A stretch of 64,000 nt of DNA from RYN-230 sp963813975 (GCA_963813975.1 CAWFAP010000007.1:124001-188000), one strand, 5' to 3'; positions 1-8,684 are shown, counted from the first letter of the stretch. Program-made: numbers and translations. The notes: generated by a model not told the origin, from the sequence alone.

Positions 1-1716
1 GGCACCGTGTTCACCACGCACACCCCGGTGCCTGCCGGGATCGACCGGTTCAGCCGCGACCTGCTGGAACGGCATTTCAGCGGGGCCGCCGCCGACCCGG
101 CGCTGCCCACCGACCGGGTGCTGGCCCTGGGCGCGGAGACGTTCCCGGGCGGCGACCCGGCCGTGTTCAACATGGCCGTGATGGGCATGCGGCTGGCCCA
201 GCGAGTGAACGGGGTCAGCCGGCTGCATGGCGAGGTCAGCCGGGAGATGTTCGCCGGCCTGTGGCCCGGGTTCGACACCGCCCAGGTGCCGATCGGCTCG
301 ATCACCAACGGCGTGCACGCCCCCACCTGGGTCGCCCAGGAGGTCCTGGACCTGGCCAGCGTGGTCCCCGAGGACTCGGCCGCGGCCCGGCAGCTGCCCG
401 AGGACGGCCACGCCTGGGAGCGCGTCGCGCACACCGCCCCGGCCCGGCTCTGGGAGATCCGCCGGGCGCTGCGGTCCCGGCTGGTGGCGCTGGCCCGGCA
501 GCGGCTGCGGGCCTCGTGGCAGCAGCGCGGGGCCAGCGAGGCGGAGCTGGGCTGGACCGACGAGGTCCTCGACGAGGGCGTGCTGACCATCGGCTTCGCT
601 CGCCGGGTGCCCTCCTACAAGCGGCTCACCCTGATGCTGCACGACCCGGCCCGGCTGACCGCGCTGCTGCTCGACCCGGACCGGCCGGTGCAGCTGGTCA
701 TCGCGGGCAAGGCGCACCCGGCCGACGACGGCGGCAAGCGGCTCATCCAGCAGATGGTGCAGTTCGCCGACAACCCGCGGGTGCGGCACCGCATCGTGTT
801 CCTCCCCGATTACGACATGGCCATGGCCAGCGCCCTGGTCCAGGGCTGCGACGTGTGGCTGAACAACCCGCTGCGGCCGCTGGAGGCGTGCGGCACGTCG
901 GGCATGAAGTCCGCGCTCAACGGCGGCCTGAACCTGTCCGTCCGGGACGGCTGGTGGGACGAGTGGTACGACGGCGCCGACGGCTGGGCGATCCCGTCCG
1001 CGGACGGCGTGGAGGACCCGGAGCGGCGCGACGAGCTCGAGTCCCACGCGCTCTACGAGCTGCTCAGCCAGACGGTGGCGCCCCGGTTCTACGACACCGG
1101 GGCCGATGGGCTGCCCCGCCGCTGGCTGGAGATGGTCGGGCACACGCTGCGGGCCCTGGGCCCCCGGGTCCAGGCCTCCCGGATGGTCCGCGAGTACGTC
1201 GAGGAGCTGTACATCCCCGCGGCGCTGGCCTCCCGCGCGCTCACCGACGGGGTGCCCGGTTCGGGATCTGGCGCCATGAGCCGCACGGAACCGTTCGCGG
1301 CGGCCCGGGAGCTGGCCGCCTGGAAGCGCCGGATCATCCGGTCCTGGGGCGGAGTCCGCATCGAGCACGTGGAGGGCGAGGACGGCGACCAGGGTCCCGG
1401 CGGCAGCCTGGTGGTGCGGGCCACGGTGGGCCTCGGCGGGCTGTCCCCCGACGATGTGAGCGTCGAGGTCGTCTACGGCCGGGTCGGTGACGCGGACGAG
1501 ATCCTCAACCCGTCGGTCAGCCCGCTCACCGTCGAAGACGGGCCCGACGACGGCGTGGCCCGCTTCGTGGGCAAGGCCGAGCTGGGCCGCCCGGGGCCGT
1601 TCGGCTACACGCTCCGCGTGGTGCCCCGCCATCCCCTGCTGGCCAGCGCCGCGGAGATGGGCCTGGTCACGCTGCCCGAGGCGCCTGCCGGGCTGACCAC
1701 CGGCGACCTGCGCTAG
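1..1716 (+). CDS. glgP: Alpha-glucan (glycogen) phosphorylase, 3' part
   Basis: The gene is cut by the left window edge; the reading frame is open from base 1 and ends in TAG at 1714-1716. It begins inside the protein with FTTHTPVPAGIDRF, an internal motif of the actinobacterial/archaeal type alpha-glucan phosphorylase, so the N-terminal part lies outside. The pyridoxal-phosphate site GTSGMKSALNGG is present (Lys codon at 907-909). The enzyme removes glucose-1-phosphate from glycogen or maltodextrin in the cytoplasm. The last ~100 residues form a beta-rich extension typical of this subfamily. Nothing is seen in the same transcript downstream; bldC follows after 393 bp. Family call is firm; the exact substrate is inferred. 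Confidence 0.93.
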   Translation, partial: GTVFTTHTPVPAGIDRFSRDLLERHFSGAAADPALPTDRVLALGAETFPGGDPAVFNMAVMGMRLAQRVNGVSRLHGEVSREMFAGLWPGFDTAQVPIGSITNGVHAPTWVAQEVLDLASVVPEDSAAARQLPEDGHAWERVAHTAPARLWEIRRALRSRLVALARQRLRASWQQRGASEAELGWTDEVLDEGVLTIGFARRVPSYKRLTLMLHDPARLTALLLDPDRPVQLVIAGKAHPADDGGKRLIQQMVQFADNPRVRHRIVFLPDYDMAMASALVQGCDVWLNNPLRPLEACGTSGMKSALNGGLNLSVRDGWWDEWYDGADGWAIPSADGVEDPERRDELESHALYELLSQTVAPRFYDTGADGLPRRWLEMVGHTLRALGPRVQASRMVREYVEELYIPAALASRALTDGVPGSGSGAMSRTEPFAAARELAAWKRRIIRSWGGVRIEHVEGEDGDQGPGGSLVVRATVGLGGLSPDDVSVEVVYGRVGDADEILNPSVSPLTVEDGPDDGVARFVGKAELGRPGPFGYTLRVVPRHPLLASAAEMGLVTLPEAPAGLTTGDLR

Positions 1717-2109
1717 GACCAATCGCGCCGGCCACGACCCGCGCCGGCCGCCCGGCTGGCAGGGCGTGACGGCGGGGCTGGCGGCCGGCCGGAGGGGCGT
1801 GACGGGCGGCGCCGGCCCGCGCCTGCAGAGGCGGCCGGCTGGCCCCCCGCCCGGAAAAATTGCGGAAAGTAGTAGCGGTATCACGTTCCGCACGTAAACC
1901 GCCGTGCGTGGCACTGCGTCTACTTTATGCAACATACTCGCGGGCGCGTCGCGTGCCAGCTCCGTGGGCAGCCATGCATATTCAGGCGCGCCAGCAGGAA
2001 AGCCCGGGGGGGCCATGAGAACGAGCTACACGTTATGCGAGCAGCATGACGCCCTCGTGTCACTTTCCGTCACCGAAGTTGTCCCCACACGTGAAAGGAC
2101 ACTGCCGTC
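1717..2109. other. Intergenic region upstream of bldC
   Basis: No gene is seen in these 393 bases. The first 130 bases are extremely GC-rich and repetitive. From about 1852 the composition drops and an inverted repeat appears (1861-1892). A Shine-Dalgarno-like GAAAGGA lies at 2092-2098, ahead of the bldC ATG. The region probably holds the bldC promoter and a long 5' leader. Confidence 0.5.
1861..1892. promoter_or_regulatory. Inverted repeat TGCGGAA-N18-TTCCGCA before bldC
   Basis: Two perfect 7-bp arms (1861-1867 and 1886-1892) are separated by 18 bp in the less GC-rich part of the bldC upstream region. The spacing suits a dimeric regulator binding two half-sites about three helical turns apart. 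No regulator can be named from sequence alone, and chance cannot be excluded. Confidence 0.3.
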
Positions 2110-2328
2110 ATGAAACAGGACAATCGCACCGAGGACAGGCTCCTGACGCCGTCAGAGGTCGCCGCGCTGTTCCGGGTGGACCCGAAGACCGTGACCCGGT
2201 GGGCCCAGCAGGGCAAGCTCCGGTCCATCCGCACGCTGGGCGGCCACCGCCGCTACAGCGAGTCGGAGATCCAGGCCTTCCTGGAGGACTCGCAGGGAGT
2301 TCCGCGGCCGCGGTCGTCGGAAGACTAG
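2110..2328 (+). CDS. bldC: BldC-family MerR-like DNA-binding regulator
   Basis: This 72-residue protein consists of a single winged helix-turn-helix of the MerR/BldC type. The segment LLTPSEVAALFRVDPKTVT, followed by RTLGGHRRY, matches the known BldC recognition helix and wing almost residue for residue. BldC in Streptomyces binds direct repeats cooperatively and holds back entry into development. The protein lacks a dimerisation coiled coil or effector domain, as is typical. It is monocistronic, with a long upstream leader. Length equals that of known BldC proteins, and the start fits GAAAGGA 11 bases upstream. The role in this organism (development or general regulation) is inferred from the family. 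Confidence 0.93.
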   Translation: MKQDNRTEDRLLTPSEVAALFRVDPKTVTRWAQQGKLRSIRTLGGHRRYSESEIQAFLEDSQGVPRPRSSED

Positions 2329-2427
2329 GCAGCTCGGGGAGACCAGCCTGCAGGAGTACTCTCCACCTGGGCCCTGGGCGGGCAGCGTGCCTGCCTGAGC
2401 GGAACGCGGCCCGGCGGGAGGTGCGTC

Positions 2428-3207
2428 ATGGGGGAATTCGTCCGGGTCGAGATCGATCAGGCCATCGCCACGATCCGGCTCGACCGGCCACCGATGAACG
2501 CGCTGAACGCCCAGGTCCAGGACGAGATCGCGGCTGCCGCCGCCGAGGTTTCCGCGGACGGCAGCGTCCGTGCCGTCGTGCTCTCCGGCGGCCCGAAGGT
2601 CTTCGCTGCGGGCGTGGACATCAAGGAGATGGCGGATGCCAGCTACGGGCGGATGGCCGCGGACTCGCGGCGGCTGCAGGCCAGCTTCACCACGGTGGCC
2701 AGGATCCCCAAGCCGGTGGTGGCCGCGATCACCGGGTACGCGCTCGGCGGCGGCCTCGAGCTGGCGCTGTGCGCGGATTTCCGGGTGGCCGGGCAGGGAG
2801 CCAAGGTCGGCCAGCCGGAGATCCTGCTCGGGATCATCCCCGGAGCGGGCGGCACCCAGCGGCTGCCGCGGCTGGTCGGCCCGGCCCGGGCCAAGGACAT
2901 CGTGTTCACCGGGCGGTTCGTCAACGCGGCCGAGGCCCTCGCCATCGGCCTGGTGGACCAGGTGGTGCCGGACGCGGAGGTCTACGACGCCGCCCGGGCC
3001 CTGGTGGCCCGGTACGCCACCGGCCCCGCGCTCGCCTTGCGGGCCGCCAAGCAGGCCATCGACGACGGCCTGGAAACCGACCTGAACACCGGGCTGGAGC
3101 TCGAGCGGCTGCACTTCGCGGGGCTGTTCGCCACCGAGGACCAGGGCGCCGGCATGCGCAGCTTCCTCGAGAACGGACCGGGTAAGGCCACGTTCGCCGG
3201 GCAGTGA
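2428..3207 (+). CDS. Enoyl-CoA hydratase/isomerase family protein
   Basis: A 259-residue crotonase-fold protein. Both catalytic glutamates of the hydratase class are present, Glu111 in ALGGGLELA and Glu131 in VGQPEILLG, and PGAGGTQRL follows. AAGVDIKEM around residues 60-68 forms the first oxyanion-hole segment. It should hydrate 2-enoyl-CoA to 3-hydroxyacyl-CoA in fatty-acid or branched-chain acid breakdown. The start is supported by GGGAGG seven bases upstream. No beta-oxidation partners flank it, so the chain length or pathway cannot be stated. The length is normal for the family. Confidence 0.9.
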   Translation: MGEFVRVEIDQAIATIRLDRPPMNALNAQVQDEIAAAAAEVSADGSVRAVVLSGGPKVFAAGVDIKEMADASYGRMAADSRRLQASFTTVARIPKPVVAAITGYALGGGLELALCADFRVAGQGAKVGQPEILLGIIPGAGGTQRLPRLVGPARAKDIVFTGRFVNAAEALAIGLVDQVVPDAEVYDAARALVARYATGPALALRAAKQAIDDGLETDLNTGLELERLHFAGLFATEDQGAGMRSFLENGPGKATFAGQ

Positions 3208-3394
3208 CACGCCGCGCCCGGGCCACCGGGCGTGGCCGGCACCATCCGGGCGGGTCCGGCACGCCATGGCCGTGGTGGGCCCCGCATGGCGGACAATTGA
3301 CATACCGTGCGGGTACGCCGCCCGCGAGCCCGCCTGAGGGAGCAGCCAAGGCCATGCGCCACCTGATCAGTCCGCACCACGAGCCGGGCCGGCC

Positions 3395-3805
3395 ATGACC
3401 CAGCCGGACGAGAGCCCCGACCTCGAGATGGTGACCGCCGCGCTGCGGGCGGACAGCGCCGATGCCGCGGTCTATGCGCGCGTGCTGACCGAGTCTCTCG
3501 GCGAGTCGCTGCCCCCGGGATGCGTGACCGTCGAACGGGAGCGTTCCGTGTCCGACCGGATGCGCGGGCGTCCCGGCACGGTGTCGAAGATCACGGTCCG
3601 GCTGGGGGAGCGGGTCATGTCACTGGCGGTGCGGGCCGGGCAGCCGAGCGCGGAAATCAGCCGCGAGGTGCGCGGGGTGGTGCTGTCCCGCCAGCCGGTG
3701 GCGGTGCAGGAGTGGGCGGCCGAGCTGGCCCGGGCCCTGGTCGGCTACGCGGAGCAGAACGCCAGGACGGCGGAAGCACTGCGCAGACTGGTCACCGGCA
3801 GCTAG
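3395..3805 (+). CDS. Conserved hypothetical protein (136 aa)
   Basis: A soluble, helix-rich acidic protein of 136 residues with no signal peptide or membrane segment. Its middle (residues ~38-80) is charged and beta-prone, and its C-terminal third (VQEWAAELARALVGYAEQNARTAEALRRL) looks like an amphipathic helix. I do not recognise a named family. It sits 115 bp before the Ser/Thr kinase gene on the same strand, so a link to that kinase is possible but unproven. GC pattern and codon usage look like those of its neighbours. Confidence 0.7.
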   Translation: MTQPDESPDLEMVTAALRADSADAAVYARVLTESLGESLPPGCVTVERERSVSDRMRGRPGTVSKITVRLGERVMSLAVRAGQPSAEISREVRGVVLSRQPVAVQEWAAELARALVGYAEQNARTAEALRRLVTGS

Positions 3806-3904
3806 CGGGGGTGCGATGGGCCCGCCGGGCTGGTTGCCGTGCTGGTGCGAACGCTCCCACCTGCGTTCTGTTCCGTCTGGATGGGCCGGCCCGAGGGTAG
3901 TTCG

Positions 3905-3910
3905 TAGGCT
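3905..3910 (+). promoter_or_regulatory. -10 box TAGGCT, leaderless start of the kinase gene
   Basis: TAGGCT ends nine bases before the ATG at 3920 and there is no Shine-Dalgarno sequence, so transcription would start at or next to the start codon. The same arrangement recurs at several genes in this window. Confidence 0.5.
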
Positions 3911-3919
3911 GGGGGGGCG

Positions 3920-5155
3920 ATGACATCAGCAGAGCACACGCCAGAGCGGCTCGGCCCTTACCGGCTGCTCGACCGGATCGGCGAGGGCGGCATGGGCGTG
4001 GTCTACCTCGCCCGTGACCCCGAGCAGCGCTCGGTCGCGGTGAAGATCCTGCGGCCGGCGGTGGCCGGCGACCCGAATGCGCGGCGGCGGCTGGCCCGTG
4101 AGGTCGAGACCATGCGCCGGGTCCGCAGCCCGTTCGTGGCCGAGGTGCTCGACACCGACGTGTCCAGCGAGACGCCCTACATCGTGACCCGGTACGTGCC
4201 GGGCCGCACGCTGGACGAGGTGGTGACCCAGGAGGGCCCGCTGAGCGGGGCCCGGCTGATCCGGATGGCCGCGGGGCTCGCGGACGCCCTGGCCGCGATC
4301 CACGCGGCGGGGGTGGTGCACCGCGACCTGAAGCCGGGCAACGTGATGCTGATGAACGGCGACCCGGTCGTGATCGACTTCGGTATCGCCCAGGCCCTGG
4401 ACTCGACCCGGCTCACCATGACCGGAATGTTCATGGGCACGCCCGGCTACCTGTCCCCGGAGGTGATCGAGGGACAGAACAGCACGTCGTTCTCGGACGT
4501 GCACGCCTGGGGGGCCACGGTGGCCTTCGCGGCGACCGGGCGCCCGCCGTTCGGCACGGGATCCTACGAGACGATCTTCTACCGGATCGTGAACGGCCAG
4601 CCGGACCTGTCCGGGGTGTCGGCGCCGATGGCGGAACTGCTGGCCGCCGCGCTGCGCCGGGACCCGGCCCAGCGCCCGGCCGCCATCCAGCTGCGCAGCC
4701 GGGCGGCCGCGCTGGACCCGGCCGCCATGCTGCCCATGGCCGTGCCCGCCGGGGGCCTGCAGGGGATGGGGGTGGGTGCCCCGGGGACTCGGGCCGACGG
4801 GTCCCCGCTGCGCCCCACGGCCCTGGACGGGTTCGCCGGGTTCGACGGGCGGGGCGGGACCCTGCTCTCCGGGCCGGCCAGGGCGCCACCACGTACCCGC
4901 CGCCCGCGGCGGGCGAGATGGCGCCGCCCGGGACCCAGCCGATCGCCGCCGGGCCGGTGCGCCCCGACGACTTCGCGGACATCCTCCCCCCGGTGCCCTA
5001 CCCGCCGGGCGGCCGCCGGGGCGGCCCGGACGACAGCTTCGCCCGTCCCGGGCCCGCCGAGCGGGCCGGCCGGGACGCCGCTCCCGGGCAGGACCGGAAC
5101 GCGGCCGGCCGCTGGACGCCCCCGCGGCGGCAGCCAATCCTGGTCCTGGCCTTGA
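3920..5155 (+). CDS. Serine/threonine protein kinase (frame broken near 4871-4880)
   Basis: Residues 14-270 form a Hanks-type kinase: glycine loop GEGGMGVV (21-28), catalytic lysine in VAVKIL (Lys42), HRDLKPGNV (Asp136) and DFG (Asp153), then GTPGYLSPE of the activation segment. All catalytic residues are present, so activity is expected. After about residue 315 this frame turns into arginine/proline-rich junk ending at 5155. The natural continuation (GQGATTYPPP, then a membrane domain to 5712) is in the next frame, starting near 4879. One base missing, or two extra, in the run 4871-4880 would restore a single ~600-residue membrane-anchored kinase. It converges on an FHA regulator gene, a likely phospho-reader partner. 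The break may be an assembly error or a real mutation. Confidence 0.88.
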   Translation: MTSAEHTPERLGPYRLLDRIGEGGMGVVYLARDPEQRSVAVKILRPAVAGDPNARRRLAREVETMRRVRSPFVAEVLDTDVSSETPYIVTRYVPGRTLDEVVTQEGPLSGARLIRMAAGLADALAAIHAAGVVHRDLKPGNVMLMNGDPVVIDFGIAQALDSTRLTMTGMFMGTPGYLSPEVIEGQNSTSFSDVHAWGATVAFAATGRPPFGTGSYETIFYRIVNGQPDLSGVSAPMAELLAAALRRDPAQRPAAIQLRSRAAALDPAAMLPMAVPAGGLQGMGVGAPGTRADGSPLRPTALDGFAGFDGRGGTLLSGPARAPPRTRRPRRARWRRPGPSRSPPGRCAPTTSRTSSPRCPTRRAAAGAARTTASPVPGPPSGPAGTPLPGRTGTRPAAGRPRGGSQSWSWP

Positions 5156-5712
5156 TGGTGATCGCGGTGAGCCTCGCGATCCTGCTCCCGGTGGCCGGCA
5201 CCCTGATCGCGCTGGCCATGCTGGCCCTGCTGCGGGCCGGGGACCTGGCCCACCGCGGCTCGGACCAGCGGGGAGCCATCATGACCGCCGCCGCCTTCCC
5301 CTTCTTCGTGGTCCGCGCGCTGCTCTCCACCGTGCTCCTGGCGCCGCTGGCGCTCCTCGTGGCCGTGGGCGCGGCCGGGGTCACCTTCTTGGCCATGCCG
5401 TCCAGCCCGGGCCTGCATGCGCTGTCCTACGGCGCCGGCGCGCTGGTGACGTTCTACGCCTACGGCCCGGGATCGGGCAAGGCGCGCCGCCAGCTCAACC
5501 GGGTCTTCGCCGGGATGGTGCGCAGCCCCGGCCTGCAGGCCGTGGCGCTGTTCGGGATGTGCGCGCTGGCGATCGCCGCAGTGGCCACCGCGATAACCGC
5601 GGCGCCCGCCTTCTGGCCGCTGGGCACGCCCAACGGCACGCTGCTGCACCTGCCCGGGTTCCGGGGGCCGTTCGGCCAGATGGGCCCCTGGCGGGTGCGT
5701 TTCTGGCTCTGA
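4879..5712 (+). CDS. Membrane C-terminal domain of the Ser/Thr kinase (frame-shifted continuation)
   Basis: This is the continuation, in a different frame, of the kinase that starts at 3920. It begins with a Pro/Gly linker (GQGATTYPPPAAGEM) and then has four to six hydrophobic segments, for example ILVLALMVIAVSLAILLP and FFVVRALLSTVLLAPLALLV, ending at TGA 5710-5712. The linker-plus-membrane arrangement fits a kinase anchored in the membrane. There is no convincing independent ribosome-binding site for the internal ATG at 4918, so I take it as part of one gene. The function of the membrane domain is unknown. Confidence 0.65.
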   Translation, partial: QGATTYPPPAAGEMAPPGTQPIAAGPVRPDDFADILPPVPYPPGGRRGGPDDSFARPGPAERAGRDAAPGQDRNAAGRWTPPRRQPILVLALMVIAVSLAILLPVAGTLIALAMLALLRAGDLAHRGSDQRGAIMTAAAFPFFVVRALLSTVLLAPLALLVAVGAAGVTFLAMPSSPGLHALSYGAGALVTFYAYGPGSGKARRQLNRVFAGMVRSPGLQAVALFGMCALAIAAVATAITAAPAFWPLGTPNGTLLHLPGFRGPFGQMGPWRVRFWL

Positions 5713-5716
5713 GTCA

Positions 5717-5755
5717 CCGCATCCGGGCACCCGCGACGTGACCGGGTGGATGCGG
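5717..5755. terminator. Hairpin between convergent kinase and FHA genes
   Basis: CCGCATC (5717-5723) pairs with GATGCGG (5749-5755), and CACCC pairs with GGGTG inside it, with a small bulge. It lies between two convergent stops and may serve both strands. There is no U-tract, as is common in actinobacteria. Confidence 0.4.
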
Positions 5756-5801
5756 AGTCACTGGGCGGGTGCGGCCGGCGAGAGAAAACCCGCGATTCGG
5801 G

Positions 5802-6551
5802 CTAGCTGGCGCGCCGCTCAGGAAGGCCGCCCCCCGCCGGGACGCGGCCTGTCCCGGCGGGAACCGGAGGGCCCGTCGGCCGGTCCGGGGTGGACCGGGA
5901 CGGCTGGGGCTGCGGCGGCTGCGGCATCTTCTCGCGTCCGGCGGGCGGCAGCGGCCGGACGAGGCCGAGGGAGACCACTTCGTTGGCCAGCCTGACCCGC
6001 CGGTTGGTGCCCTCGGGAATGCGGAACTTCTGGTAGAGCCGGAGGAGGTGCTGCTTGACCGCCGCCTCCGTCACCACCAGGTCGGCGGCGATCTCACGGG
6101 CGGTCGCCGGGGCGACGAACGCCTCGTCGGACAGGGCCGGCTGGCACAGTGACGTCAGCACGTCCAGTTCCCGCCTGGTCAGCTCGGGGCTGGGTGAGCG
6201 GCGCAGATCGGTCTCGGCGGACAGGTCCTCAGTGGGGATGCCGCCGATCCGGCACCGGGCGTTCCCGAACGTCAGCACGTCGCCGTCCTCCAGGACGCGC
6301 CGGGCGATGAGCCGCCCGTTGACCCGGGTGCCGTTACGCGATAACCCCAGGTCGGTCACGTAGGCATACGGCCCGCGGCGGACGATCTCCGCGTGCAGCC
6401 GGGAGACACTCGGATCGCCGAGCCGGATGTCCACCCCACTGCCGCGCCCGACCGTCGTCACAGCCTCGCCCAGCGGTATCACCTCACCGCTGTCCTCGAT
6501 GCGTATGTAGGGCCCTTCCACGACCGTTCCTCCGATTGTCCGAGCAGTCAC
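5802..6551 (-). CDS. FHA domain protein with C-terminal helix-turn-helix
   Basis: A 249-residue cytoplasmic protein. Residues ~15-105 are a forkhead-associated domain, shown by VGRGSGVDIRLGDPSVSRLHAEI and LSRNGTRVNG, which normally bind phosphothreonine. Residues ~120-200 (ELTRRELDVLTSLCQ ... TEAAVKQHLLRLYQKFRI) look like a LuxR-type or winged helix-turn-helix output domain. The last ~50 residues are a Pro/Arg-rich tail. It converges on the Ser/Thr kinase gene, suggesting that the kinase, or a substrate of it, is read by this regulator. That pairing is inference; the domains are clear. Confidence 0.82.
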   Translation of the reverse strand: MTARTIGGTVVEGPYIRIEDSGEVIPLGEAVTTVGRGSGVDIRLGDPSVSRLHAEIVRRGPYAYVTDLGLSRNGTRVNGRLIARRVLEDGDVLTFGNARCRIGGIPTEDLSAETDLRRSPSPELTRRELDVLTSLCQPALSDEAFVAPATAREIAADLVVTEAAVKQHLLRLYQKFRIPEGTNRRVRLANEVVSLGLVRPLPPAGREKMPQPPQPQPSRSTPDRPTGPPVPAGTGRVPAGGGLPERRAS

Positions 6552-6803
6552 GCATCTCTCTCCGTGCAGTTACCCTTTCCGGGCAGACTCGTACCCCCTT
6601 TTGCTGTGTGGTTTGGCCCGGCGCGCCGTTGTGGTCTGGTCCGGCGCACCGCCGGGCGGCGCGGCGGCCGGTTATTTGCGCCGCCCCCGGAGCGGCGCGC
6701 CGACGGCGGGCGGACGGTCGTTTGCGTGGTGCCCGGCGCGCCGCTCCGCTGGCCGGGGCGGGTCTTTGGCCAGCCGGCGCAGGGAACCCGCAGCCCGCGG
6801 AAG

Positions 6804-6809
6804 TACACT
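6804..6809 (+). promoter_or_regulatory. Possible -10 box TACACT before citrate synthase
   Basis: TACACT lies 29 bases before the ATG at 6839, with GGGAGG in between as ribosome-binding site. A clear -35 element is not seen. Confidence 0.3.
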
Positions 6810-6838
6810 GCCGAGCGAGTCATCGGGAGGAAGAGCAA

Positions 6839-7979
6839 ATGGCGGACAAGCCGTCTAAGGGCCTGGCGGACGTCGTCGCCGCGTCCACCGCGCTGAGCGA
6901 CATCGACGGCCAGGCCGCGGCTGTTCTACCGCGGCTACGACATCCACCAGCTCGCCGGGTCCTCGACCTTCGAGGAGATCGCCTACCTGCTGCAGCGCGG
7001 CTTGGCGCCGGGTCTGGGTGAGCTGAACGGGTACCGCGCGGAGCTCGTGGCCGGCCGGACGCTGGGCGCGCTGGTCACCTCCACGCTGCCGCAGATCGCG
7101 GCCAGCCAGGGCCCGATGGAGGCGATGCGCAGCCTGGTCTCCCTGGCCAGCGCGGACGACCCGGATGAGAGCTCGAACGCGGCGCCCGCGAACGAGCGCA
7201 AGGCCGCCCGGCTCACCGCGCAGCAGCCCATCCTGGTCGCCGCGTACCACGCCGCCCGCGAGGGCCGCGAGAGCGTGCCGGCCGATCCCAGCCTCAGCCT
7301 GGCCGCCAACTTCCTGCTCCAGCTGCGTGGCAGCCCCCCGTCCGCGCGCGACGCCGAGATCCTGGACACCTGCCTGGTGCTGCACGCGGACCACACGATG
7401 AACGCATCCACCTTCGCGGCACGGGTGTGTGCTGCCACGCTGTCAGACATGCACTCAGCGGTGGTCGCGGCGCTCGGCACGCTGAAGGGACCGCTGCACG
7501 GCGGGGCGAACGAGCAGGTGATGAGGGGCCTGGAGGCGATCCGGTCCACGGGCGGGACCGACCCGGTCGGCGCGGTCGGGCGGGTGATCCGGGACCGGCT
7601 GGGCGCCGGGGAGAAGATCATGGGCTTCGGGCACCGGGTCTACAAGACCGAGGACCCGCGCGCCACCCACCTGCGCGAGATGTCCGGGGAACTGGCCGCG
7701 TCGTCAGGGGACGACACGTACTACCGGATGTCCCGGAAGATGGAGGAAACCGTGTTCGCGGAGAAGGGCCTCTATCCCAACGTGGACTTCTACGCCGCCA
7801 CCGTGTACCACTACCTGGGCATCCCCACGGACCTGTTCACCCCGGTCTTCTCGGTCAGCCGGATGGCCGGCTGGACCGCGCACGTGATGGAGCAGCATGC
7901 GGACAACCGGCTGATCCGGCCGGACAGTGAGTACATCGGCGAGCGCGACCTCACCTGGGTCGCACTAAGCGAGCGGTAG
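6839..7979 (+). CDS. gltA: Citrate synthase (frame broken near 6917)
   Basis: Translation starts at ATG 6839 behind GGGAGG. The first 26 residues end in DIDGQA; the rest (RLFYRGYDIHQLAG onwards) is in another frame from 6918. Families of this type read DGxxGxLxYRG here, so two bases are probably missing at 6916-6918 (or one is extra). The main part has the GPLHGGANEQV and GFGHRVYKTEDPR motifs with the catalytic histidines, and ends VALSER. The enzyme condenses acetyl-CoA and oxaloacetate to citrate. It belongs to the shorter type I bacterial citrate synthases, so 2-methylcitrate synthase activity is an alternative. icd and mdh follow after one small gene, giving a TCA block. Break as assembly error is likely because the rest of the protein is intact. 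Confidence 0.88.
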
Positions 7980-8048
7980 TGATGCTCGCGGAGACGAAGA
8001 GCGAGTGGTAGCGATGCTCCGGCACACAGTGAGCGGGCGGTAGTGACG
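7971..8048 (+). repeat. Degenerate 32-bp tandem repeat joining two genes
   Basis: About 2.5 copies of a 32-bp unit begin at 7971, 8003 and 8035, each starting like GAGCGGTAGTGATGCTC. The first copy carries the citrate synthase stop codon and the third supplies the GTG start of the next gene. Confidence 0.75.
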
Positions 8049-8618
8049 GACGAGGCAGCGGGGATCACGCCACCGGCCGGGCCGGGGGGCCGGGCGGCGT
8101 ACGCGCTGGCCAGCATGGCCGGCCCGGGCCGGGACCCGGGCTACCCGCCGGACCCGCGACGTCGGCCGGACCCGGGTTATCCGCAGGATCAGGGGCATCA
8201 GCCCGGGCCGTCGTACCCGTCACGTCGCGCGCGGCCCGCCGAACCCGGGCCGGCGGCCTACCCCGAGGGCCCGGTGCATCACCAGCATCAGCCGCCCCCG
8301 CGCGGACCGGCCGCCCCGCCCCGCGGCACCCGCGCCCGGCGATCCGGCGGCGCGCGCGGGGCCCAGGTGCCGTATGTGATCGTGCTGGCCGGCCTGGCCG
8401 CCGGGCTGGCCTATATATGGCAGGGGCCGCACTCCGTCCGGGCAGGTACGTTTATCCTGGCGGGTGCCCTTTTCGTCGCAGTCGCGGCCCGGCTTGCGCT
8501 GCCCCAGCGGCGGGCGGGCATGCTCGCCAGCAGGCGGCGCTATATCGACGTGACGGCGCTGGCCATCCTGGCCATCGGCCTGCTGGTCGCTGGCCTGGTG
8601 CTGCCGACTCCGTCGTAA
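8043..8618 (+). CDS. DUF3017 membrane protein
   Basis: A 191-residue protein. Residues 1-105 are a Pro/Gly/Arg-rich, probably disordered cytoplasmic arm. Residues ~108-190 have three hydrophobic segments (YVIVLAGLAAGLAYIW, AGTFILAGALFVAVAARLAL, VTALAILAIGLLVAGLVL), the pattern of the actinobacterial DUF3017 family. That family is often encoded beside folD and mdh, and here it lies between citrate synthase and icd-mdh. The start GTG overlaps the last copy of a 32-bp tandem repeat, so the N-terminus is uncertain. Molecular function is unknown. Confidence 0.8.
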   Translation: MTDEAAGITPPAGPGGRAAYALASMAGPGRDPGYPPDPRRRPDPGYPQDQGHQPGPSYPSRRARPAEPGPAAYPEGPVHHQHQPPPRGPAAPPRGTRARRSGGARGAQVPYVIVLAGLAAGLAYIWQGPHSVRAGTFILAGALFVAVAARLALPQRRAGMLASRRRYIDVTALAILAIGLLVAGLVLPTPS

Positions 8619-8684
8619 CCGTGCCCCAGGGATAACAGCCCGGCGGGCAACAGCACAGCGCAGTAGGGAAGGGAAGTCTGCGGC

